Positions 58,577 to 64,000 of a DNA stretch of 64,000 bases are shown piece after piece. The notes beneath the pieces were generated by a model. That model had not been told where the DNA came from. It was given only the letters and a program-made list of their open reading frames with translations, and ran no database searches. This DNA is from Rhodospirillaceae bacterium (GTDB lineage: Bacteria > Pseudomonadota > Alphaproteobacteria > Dongiales > Dongiaceae): NCBI GenBank assembly GCA_016712715.1, contig JADJQM010000001.1:1073001-1137000 (forward strand). Reading direction: 5' to 3'. Numbering within the stretch: the first letter of the stretch is position 1; every line of letters starts with the position of its first letter. Position numbers and translations under genes: made by a program.

Positions 58577-59602
58577 TTAATGGACCTGCGGCGCCCAATC
58601 CTTGACGCCAGGGACGGGTCCAAAACAGGCCTCGACCATGGCCGGGGTGACGGCGGCGAGGTCTGCCGGGTGCCATTTGGGGCTGCCATCCTTGTCAATC
58701 AACTGGGCCCGCACCCCTTCGAAGAAATCGGGGGCCGCCATGAAATGCTGGACCAGCCGGAAGTCGGTCTTGAGCACCTCGGCCAATGTCTGCCCGCGCG
58801 ATCGGGTCAGGTGGGCAAAAGTAACCCTGAGGCTGGTCGGCGAGAAGGCGCGGAGCGCCTTCACCGTCTCGACCGCCCAGGCATCCCGCCTGGCACCCAG
58901 CACCGTCATGATTTCATCGAGGGTCTTCAGGCCGAACACCCGCTCGATGTTGGGGAGCAATTGGTCGAGGCCGGCGGCATCGACCGGGAGATGGAGCGCA
59001 TCAAGGTTATCCAGCGAGATCTCGGCAACGCGCCCGCTGCCGACGAAGTACTTGGCAAGGCCAGCCCGGATCACGCCTGGGCCGCGCAGGCTCAGGCCCA
59101 GGAGGCCCAGCGCCAGGGCGAGGGCCGGCTGGCAGCGGTTGAGGAAGTGCCCTGCCCCTACGTCGGGGAACAGGCCGATGCGGCATTCCGGCATGGCGAA
59201 GATCGTCTTGTGCGTCACCACCGGATGCGAACAGTTGAAGGCAATGCCCGCACCACCACCCATGACGATGCCATCCATCACAGCAATGATTGGCTTTGCA
59301 TAGGTAGCGAGGCGGTGATTGAGCGTGTATTCGCGGCGGTAGAAATCCTCGAGCAGGCCGAGATCACCGCGCTGCTTGGCCGCATGCACGGCCTTAACAT
59401 CGCCGCCGGCGCAGAACGCCTTGTCGCCCGCACCGGTGATGATGACGGCCTTGATGTCGGTGCGCATTTCCCAGGCCGCGAGCTGCGCCGTGATCGCGTC
59501 GATCATGTCGAGGGTCAGCGCATTCATCGCCTGGGGCCGGTTGAGCACGATCCGGCCATGGCCGTTCTCGATGGAAAACAGGACGTCTTTGAAGGTGCTC
59601 AT
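58577..59602 (-). CDS. 3-hydroxyisobutyryl-CoA hydrolase family protein
   Basis: 341-residue crotonase-fold enzyme. FCAGGDVKAVHAA and GGGAGIAFNCSHPVVTHKTIFAMPECRIGLFPDVGAG are crotonase motifs, and the length and C-terminus FFEGVRAQLIDKDGSPKWHP mark the 3-hydroxyisobutyryl-CoA hydrolase type of valine catabolism rather than an enoyl-CoA hydratase. It stands alone and is divergent from the methionine operon. Confidence 0.88.
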   Translation of the reverse strand: MSTFKDVLFSIENGHGRIVLNRPQAMNALTLDMIDAITAQLAAWEMRTDIKAVIITGAGDKAFCAGGDVKAVHAAKQRGDLGLLEDFYRREYTLNHRLATYAKPIIAVMDGIVMGGGAGIAFNCSHPVVTHKTIFAMPECRIGLFPDVGAGHFLNRCQPALALALGLLGLSLRGPGVIRAGLAKYFVGSGRVAEISLDNLDALHLPVDAAGLDQLLPNIERVFGLKTLDEIMTVLGARRDAWAVETVKALRAFSPTSLRVTFAHLTRSRGQTLAEVLKTDFRLVQHFMAAPDFFEGVRAQLIDKDGSPKWHPADLAAVTPAMVEACFGPVPGVKDWAPQVH

Positions 59603-59711
59603 GATCCGGCCGATTGCTGGGGAAAGGGGCCGGACTCTTCGGCCATGTGGCCGCCAACGTCAAGTCGGCGCGTCAAGCGAACTTGACAAGCCTCCCTGCC
59701 CCAGATCATTC

Positions 59712-59770
59712 TGCGCCCGCGCCGATTTGAAGCTCAGCTTGCGGGCGCTTTACAAATGCAGCTAAAGCGC
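59712..59770 (+). ncRNA. SAM-II-type riboswitch aptamer (first copy)
   Basis: P1 is GCGCCCGC (59713-59720) with GCGGGCGC (59741-59748). The 20-nt loop carries GATTTGA, and the 3' strand reads ACAAATGCAGCTAAAGCGC (59752-59770). P1 length, loop length, GATTT in the loop and AAATGNAGCTAAA on the 3' side match the published SAM-II aptamer. SAM-II elements control methionine and SAM genes in alphaproteobacteria, and the metY operon lies downstream. An intrinsic terminator follows at 59802. Confidence 0.82.
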
Positions 59771-59801
59771 GGTTTCGACATGAAACTCCGTGTTTTGGCT
59801 G

Positions 59802-59830
59802 CCCGCCCGTCCCAGACGCGGCGGGTTTTG
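59802..59830 (+). terminator. Intrinsic terminator between the two aptamers
   Basis: CCCGCC (59802-59807) pairs with GGCGGG (59820-59825), with an inner CGT/ACG extension, followed by TTTTGTC. It lies 32 bp after the first aptamer and over 130 bp before the first gene, where SAM-dependent attenuation would act. Confidence 0.72.
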
Positions 59831-59860
59831 TCATTCTGGCCTGGTCCACCACAACGGACC

Positions 59861-59909
59861 CGCGGGATTTGAGGGGCAGCTTGCACCGCGTTACCAAGAG
59901 CTAAAGCGC
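59861..59909 (+). ncRNA. Second SAM-II/SAM-V-like aptamer
   Basis: P1 CGCGG (59861-59865) with CCGCG (59886-59890), a 20-nt loop beginning GATTTGA and ending CAGCTTGCA, and the 3' strand TTACCAAGAGCTAAAGCGC (59891-59909). It shares GATTTGA....CAGCTTG and AGCTAAAGCGC with the first copy, but P1 is shorter. It ends 38 nt before the ribosome-binding site of the first gene, so translational control is plausible. Assignment to SAM-II or the related SAM-V class is not decided. Confidence 0.68.
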
Positions 59910-59963
59910 TGCAGAGCCTTGGCCCCGGGCGGATGTGACTGCCTTTGAGGAGGGCTATCTTCG

Positions 59964-60434
59964 ATGACGACCGAAACCGACACCACTATTTCCCGATTGC
60001 AGGACGAGATCCGCCGCAGCCCGCATTGTGCCCAGGTCACGCTGAAAGCCCGCGCTGGCGTCGAGGCGCCACAAGCGCGGCGACCGGAGCTCGACCATGT
60101 GCAGCGGATCCTGGAGGCGCTCGCCGGCAGCCTTGCCGCCAGCTATCGCCGCTTTGCCGCGGCCCTCGACATACAACTCAGCGAGGTTGAAATCCGCATT
60201 GAAGCGGGCTTGGATCTCAATGGGCTTGCCGCCGCGTCGGACAGCGTCCGCCCGGGCCTGAGTTCTTTGCGCGCTGAAGCAAGGATTTCTAGTTCCGCCG
60301 ATATTTATGCCCTGGAACGGCTGAGGATCACGGTCGAACGGCGTGACCCGGTGCTGGACCTGTTCCGAAACGCGACGCCTACCCGGCTTGAGATTTCCAT
60401 AAACCTGCGAGACAATAATTCACTTGCCGCCTGA
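59964..60434 (+). CDS. OsmC-like protein lacking both catalytic cysteines
   Basis: 156 residues with the OsmC fold pattern: ILEALAGSLAASYRRFAAALDIQLSEVEIRIEAGLDLNGL, VRPGLSSLRAEARISSSADIYALERLRITVERRDPVLDLFRNATP and TRLEISI. The two cysteines used by OsmC/Ohr peroxiredoxins are replaced (SLAAS and RRDPV), so it is not a peroxidase of that type. It is the first gene downstream of the riboswitches, 24 bp before metY, which suggests a sulfur- or methionine-related role by inference. GAGGAGGG precedes ATG 59964. Confidence 0.75.
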   Translation: MTTETDTTISRLQDEIRRSPHCAQVTLKARAGVEAPQARRPELDHVQRILEALAGSLAASYRRFAAALDIQLSEVEIRIEAGLDLNGLAAASDSVRPGLSSLRAEARISSSADIYALERLRITVERRDPVLDLFRNATPTRLEISINLRDNNSLAA

Positions 60435-60458
60435 CATATCACACTCTGGAGACGTACA

Positions 60459-61772
60459 ATGACTGCCAGCAAGCATCCTGAAACGATCGTGCTCCACGCC
60501 GGCCATCGCCGCGACAGCCCCACCAACTCGGTGGCCGTGCCGATCTATCAGACAACCTCCTACCAGTTCGACGATTCCGCCCATGCCGCCGACCTCTTTG
60601 GCCTGAAGCGGTTCGGCAACATCTATACCCGCATCATGAACCCGACCACGGCGGTGCTCGAAGAGCGTCTCGCAGCCATCGAAGGCGGTGTCGCGGCCCT
60701 CGCCGTTGCCTCCGGCCAGGCGGCCTCGGCCATGGCGATCCAGAACATCGCCAAGGCCGGCGACAACATCGTCTCCTCGACCGATCTTTACGGCGGCACC
60801 TGGAACCTCTTCGCCAATACGCTGAAGCAACAGGGCATCGAGGTGCGCTTCGTTGACCCGAAGGACCCGGAAGCCTTCGCCAAGGCCACCGACGCCAAGA
60901 CCCGCGCCTATTACGCCGAGACCCTGCCCAACCCGAAGCTCCGCGTCTTCCCGATCAAGGAAGTGGCCGATATCGGCCGCAAGCTCGGCGTGCCGCTGAT
61001 CATGGACAATACGGCCGCGCCCATCCTGTGCCGGCCGTTCGACCATGGCGCGGCTATCGTCGTCTATTCGACCACGAAATATATCGGCGGCCATGGCACG
61101 TCGATCGGCGGTGCCATCATCGATGGCGGCAATTTCGATTGGGAAGCCAATGCCGCGCGCTTCCCCGGACTCAACCAGCCAGACCCCTCCTATCACGGTG
61201 CCATCTGGACCCAGGCCGTGAAGCCGCTGGGCCCCATCGCCTATATCATCAAGGCGCGCGTCACCTTGCTGCGAGATCTCGGTGCGGCGATGAGCCCGTT
61301 CAACGCCTTCCTGTTCATCCAGGGACTTGAGACCCTGCCCTTGCGCATGCGCGAGCATGTCAAGAACGCGCAGGCGGTGGCGAGCTATCTCAATGGCCAC
61401 CCGGCGGTGACCAAGGTCATTCATCCGAGCCTCGCCACCGGCGAAGACAAGCGCCGTGCCGACACCTATCTCAAGGGCGGCTATGGCGGATTGCTCGGCT
61501 TCGAGATCAAAGGCGGGCTGGAAGCCGGCCGCCGCTTCATCGATTCCCTGAAGCTGCTCTATCACGTGGCCAATATCGGCGATGCGCGGAGCCTCGCCAT
61601 CCACCCGGCCTCGACCACGCATTCGCAGCTCTCGCCCGAGGAGCAGTTAACGAGCGGCGTCTCGGATTCCTATGTCCGTCTCTCCATCGGCATCGAGCAT
61701 ATCGACGACATCCTCGCTGACATCACCCAGGCCCTGGATGTGGCGACCGGCACAGCGAAAGCGGCGGAGTAA
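60459..61772 (+). CDS. metY: O-acetylhomoserine sulfhydrylase
   Basis: PLP-dependent Cys/Met-metabolism enzyme, 437 residues. It makes homocysteine (or methionine) from O-acetylhomoserine and sulfide. PIYQTTSYQF, YTRIMNPTTAVLEERLAAIEGG, ASGQAA and the PLP lysine in YSTTKYIGGHGTSIGG fit OAH sulfhydrylase rather than cystathionine gamma-synthase; the 430-residue length agrees. It follows the OsmC-like gene by 24 bp and is controlled by the upstream SAM-type aptamers. A terminator follows the stop. Confidence 0.93.
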   Translation: MTASKHPETIVLHAGHRRDSPTNSVAVPIYQTTSYQFDDSAHAADLFGLKRFGNIYTRIMNPTTAVLEERLAAIEGGVAALAVASGQAASAMAIQNIAKAGDNIVSSTDLYGGTWNLFANTLKQQGIEVRFVDPKDPEAFAKATDAKTRAYYAETLPNPKLRVFPIKEVADIGRKLGVPLIMDNTAAPILCRPFDHGAAIVVYSTTKYIGGHGTSIGGAIIDGGNFDWEANAARFPGLNQPDPSYHGAIWTQAVKPLGPIAYIIKARVTLLRDLGAAMSPFNAFLFIQGLETLPLRMREHVKNAQAVASYLNGHPAVTKVIHPSLATGEDKRRADTYLKGGYGGLLGFEIKGGLEAGRRFIDSLKLLYHVANIGDARSLAIHPASTTHSQLSPEEQLTSGVSDSYVRLSIGIEHIDDILADITQALDVATGTAKAAE

Positions 61773-61793
61773 GCGCCAACCGCATCAACGGGC

Positions 61794-61830
61794 AAGGGGG
61801 TCGGTTCCACGGGACCGGCCCCCTTGTCGT
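61794..61830 (+). terminator. Terminator of metY operon
   Basis: AAGGGGGTCGGT (61794-61805) pairs with ACCGGCCCCCTT (61814-61825), 12 bp with one G-T pair and an 8-nt loop, then GTCGTTT. It begins 21 bp after the metY stop. Confidence 0.75.
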
Positions 61831-61914
61831 TTCCGGACCGCGGCGTGTCGTCCATTGCGCTGGGCTCGGCGCCGTTGTATCGGACGATATCGCCCCATGA
61901 TCAGAGCAGCCGCC

Positions 61915-62952
61915 ATGACCGAGCACAGCCACGACAACCGCCATGCCAAGCGCCAGCCCTTTGGCCAGTTCCCGCGCGTCCGGATGCGCCGGACGAGGCA
62001 GGAGGATTGGTCGCGCCGGCTGGTGGCGGAGAATGCCCTCACGGTCAACGACCTCATCTGGCCGGTCTTCGTCAAGGAAGGTGGGCCGGCAAAGGAAGCC
62101 GTGCCCTCGATGCCAGGTGTCGACCGGCTCACCCTTCCGGCGCTGGTGAAAGCTGCGGAGAAAGCGGCGAAGCTCGGCATTCCGGCTATGGCGCTGTTCC
62201 CTGTGGTGCCGCGCGAGAAGAAATCAGCCGGCGCCGAGGAGGCCTACCGCGCCAACAATCTGTGCAACCGCGCGGTGGCGGCGCTGAAGAAAGCGGTGCC
62301 GGAGATCGGCATCATCTGCGACGTGGCGCTCGACCCCTATACCGACCATGGCCATGACGGGCTCATGAAGGGTGGCGAGATCCTGAATGACGAGACGATC
62401 GAAATCCTGATCCGTCAGACCCTGGCCCAGGCAGAGGCCGGCGTCGATATCGTGGCGCCCTCCGACATGATGGACGGCCGCATCGGCCGCCTGCGCGATG
62501 CGCTCGATGCCGCCGGCTTCCAGCGGGTGAAACTGATGTCCTATGCCGCCAAATATGCGAGCGGCTTTTATGGTCCGTTCCGCGACGCGGTGGGCTCGAA
62601 ATCGGCCCTCAAGGGCGACAAGCGCACCTATCAGATGGACGTCGCCAATGGCGACGAGGCGCTGCGGGAATGCGCTCTCGATGTAGCCGAAGGCGCCGAC
62701 ATGCTGATGGTGAAGCCAGGCCTGCCCTATCTCGACATCATCTGGCGCGTGAAGGAGGCTTTCAAGATGCCGACCTTCGCCTATCAGGTGTCGGGCGAAT
62801 ACGCGATGATCAAGGCCGCGGCAGGCAATGGCTGGCTCGACAATGACCGCGTTGTGATGGAGAGCCTGCTCTGCTTCAAGCGCGCCGGCGCCGATGGGAT
62901 TCTCACCTACTCGGCCATTGAAGTGGCGGAACGGCTAGCCAAGCAACGCTAA
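61915..62952 (+). CDS. hemB: Porphobilinogen synthase (delta-aminolevulinic acid dehydratase)
   Basis: Condenses two 5-aminolevulinates to porphobilinogen in haem synthesis. 345 residues. Motifs: MRRTRQEDWSRRLVAENALTVNDLIWPVFV, CDVALDPYTDHGHDG (lacking the zinc cysteines, as in Mg-dependent HemB), the Schiff-base lysine in KLMSYAAKYAS and MVKPGLPYLDI. Start ATG 61915; another ATG at 61897 is in frame. Its 3' end overlaps the convergent hydrolase gene by 18 bp. Confidence 0.95.
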   Translation: MTEHSHDNRHAKRQPFGQFPRVRMRRTRQEDWSRRLVAENALTVNDLIWPVFVKEGGPAKEAVPSMPGVDRLTLPALVKAAEKAAKLGIPAMALFPVVPREKKSAGAEEAYRANNLCNRAVAALKKAVPEIGIICDVALDPYTDHGHDGLMKGGEILNDETIEILIRQTLAQAEAGVDIVAPSDMMDGRIGRLRDALDAAGFQRVKLMSYAAKYASGFYGPFRDAVGSKSALKGDKRTYQMDVANGDEALRECALDVAEGADMLMVKPGLPYLDIIWRVKEAFKMPTFAYQVSGEYAMIKAAAGNGWLDNDRVVMESLLCFKRAGADGILTYSAIEVAERLAKQR

Positions 62953-63906
62953 AAACCGCAGCAGCGCCATGTCGTACCAGGGCCGGTCGAGGCCCTGCCC
63001 ATGGAAGCCGACATGGCCGCCCGAGACCGGCAGCTTCAACTGCAGATAGGGATTGTCGTCCCACTTCACCTGGCCATAGCAGGCAACCGGAATCCACGGA
63101 TCGTCCGAGGCATGGATCACCATGGTCGGCACCCGCACGCCCCCCAAGCGCTGTGCGGCAGAAGATTCGGCGTAATATTCATCGGCATCGCGAAAGCCGT
63201 TCTCCGGCGCCACGATGCGATTGTCATATTCCGTGATGGTGCGGATATCCTTGGCGATGATGCCGCGCTCAACGCGCATGCCGTCGATGAGATGCGCATG
63301 ATAGAGGCGGTTGCGCTTCGACGTGATGGAGATGGAGGTAGCCTTGAGGTCGATCGGTGCCGAAATGCTCACCGCCCCAAGGAGATCCGCATTGCTGCCG
63401 GCTTCGCTCAGATATTTCAGCAGCACATTGCCGCCCAGCGAATAGCCGACCGCCACCACGCCGTGACGTTTCAAGGTCGGTTCAAGACCGGCGAGCGCGC
63501 TTGCGATGTCTTCGCTGCGGCCGGCGTGATAGGTCCCCTTGGCGAAGTCACGGCCAGGACCGGCACCGCGCAGATTGAGGCGCATGACCGGGTAGCCGGC
63601 CGCCAGCAGATGGCAGGCACTGACCCGCACATAATAGCTGTCCTCGCTGCCCGACAGGCCATGGACGAGGAGAATGAGGGGGCGTTTCCCTGGATCCGCC
63701 GGCCGGTGCAGTTTGGCGATCAGCCGATCGCCACTGCCGTCGTTGCAGGTGAAGATATGCCCTTCGCCGGGCCAGAGATCGAGATTGTCCTTGGGCGGTC
63801 GGATCCAGTTGCGCAGGGTCTGCAGATCGCCACCCCGCCACAGCCGCAGCGGCCGGAAGGGCGGCAATTCGAGTTTCTGGAGAGTCCTTATCTGCCCGTC
63901 AGCCAT
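62935..63906 (-). CDS. Alpha/beta-fold hydrolase, YheT-like
   Basis: 323-residue alpha/beta hydrolase of the UPF0017/YheT group. GGDLQTLRNWIRP near the N-terminus is diagnostic; LVHGLSGSEDS (oxyanion), the nucleophile elbow GYSLGGNVLLKYL, Asp in IHASDDPWIP and His in GGHVGFHG complete the triad. The substrate is unknown. It overlaps hemB at its 3' end (18 bp, convergent) and the next hydrolase gene at its start (19 bp). Confidence 0.88.
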   Translation of the reverse strand: MADGQIRTLQKLELPPFRPLRLWRGGDLQTLRNWIRPPKDNLDLWPGEGHIFTCNDGSGDRLIAKLHRPADPGKRPLILLVHGLSGSEDSYYVRVSACHLLAAGYPVMRLNLRGAGPGRDFAKGTYHAGRSEDIASALAGLEPTLKRHGVVAVGYSLGGNVLLKYLSEAGSNADLLGAVSISAPIDLKATSISITSKRNRLYHAHLIDGMRVERGIIAKDIRTITEYDNRIVAPENGFRDADEYYAESSAAQRLGGVRVPTMVIHASDDPWIPVACYGQVKWDDNPYLQLKLPVSGGHVGFHGQGLDRPWYDMALLRFLALLG

Positions 63907-64000
63907 TCTTTGATCTGATCGATCTGCTCAGGAGCCATCAGGGCCGGGGCGTGGCCCATGCCGCCCCAGGTCACGAGTTTCGCCTTGGGACCACGCTCGG
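63888..64000 (-). CDS. Partial protein, probably alpha/beta hydrolase C-terminus
   Basis: The last 36 residues of a gene entering from the right edge: KLVTWGGMGHAPALMAPEQI, ending KEWLTGR. GMGHAP fits the catalytic-histidine loop of alpha/beta hydrolases. It overlaps the YheT-like start by 19 bp, so the two are probably co-transcribed. Too little is visible for a firm family call. Confidence 0.6.
   Translation of the reverse strand, partial: ERGPKAKLVTWGGMGHAPALMAPEQIDQIKEWLTGR

Overview
The window is a GC-rich, gene-dense chromosomal stretch from an alphaproteobacterium, most likely Rhodospirillales-like. The evidence is the blocks rpmF-plsX-fabH-ihfA-merR-tRNA(Pro), glyA-nrdR-ribD-ribE-ribH-nusB-thiL and CBP3/bamE, a K+-independent proton pyrophosphatase and an alphaproteobacterial LIV transporter. 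No phage, plasmid, integrase or CRISPR array was seen.

Layout. 1-2.1 kb: glpK (cut by the edge), upp and a hydroxyproline epimerase. 2.25-7.5 kb: a surface O-acylation locus, one MBOAT acyltransferase with three paralogous membrane-anchored SGNH-like proteins; the first paralogue has lost both its catalytic Ser and His. 7.5-13.7 kb: mscL, pseC, a pentapeptide protein, parE, a FecR-domain protein. 14-19.5 kb: small accessory genes, three of them broken by single-base frameshifts. 19.8-25.4 kb: tRNA-Pro, merR, ihfA, fabH, plsX, rpmF, DUF177, CBP3, bamE. 25.5-32.9 kb: exporter, hppA, methyltransferase, Sel1 protein, MFS, FliL-like protein, HAD phosphatase. 32.9-39 kb: thiL, nusB, riboflavin genes, nrdR, glyA, rpiB. 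39-46.2 kb: branched-chain amino-acid ABC transporter with two binding proteins. 46.9-48 kb: gcdH. 48.2-58 kb: nonulosonic (pseudaminic) acid cluster. 58.6-64 kb: valine catabolism, a methionine operon under an apparent tandem SAM riboswitch, hemB, two hydrolases.

How the genes work together. PseB, PseC (39 kb away, beside the O-acylation locus), a four-domain protein (NUDIX + CMP-sugar synthetase + PseG-like + PseH-like) and PseI together cover every step from UDP-GlcNAc to a CMP-activated pseudaminic-type sugar. A surface-carbohydrate protein, a methyltransferase, a HAD phosphatase and a divergent SHMT-like enzyme in the same run suggest a decorated sugar. The MBOAT/SGNH locus could O-acylate the same surface glycan; that link is inference.

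Caution on sequence quality. At least eight genes plus the tRNA-Pro anticodon loop show indels of one or two bases, mostly at short homopolymers. They include genes that ought to be intact (ribE start, livM-livG junction). Residual sequencing error is the simplest explanation, and individual frameshift claims should be read with that in mind.
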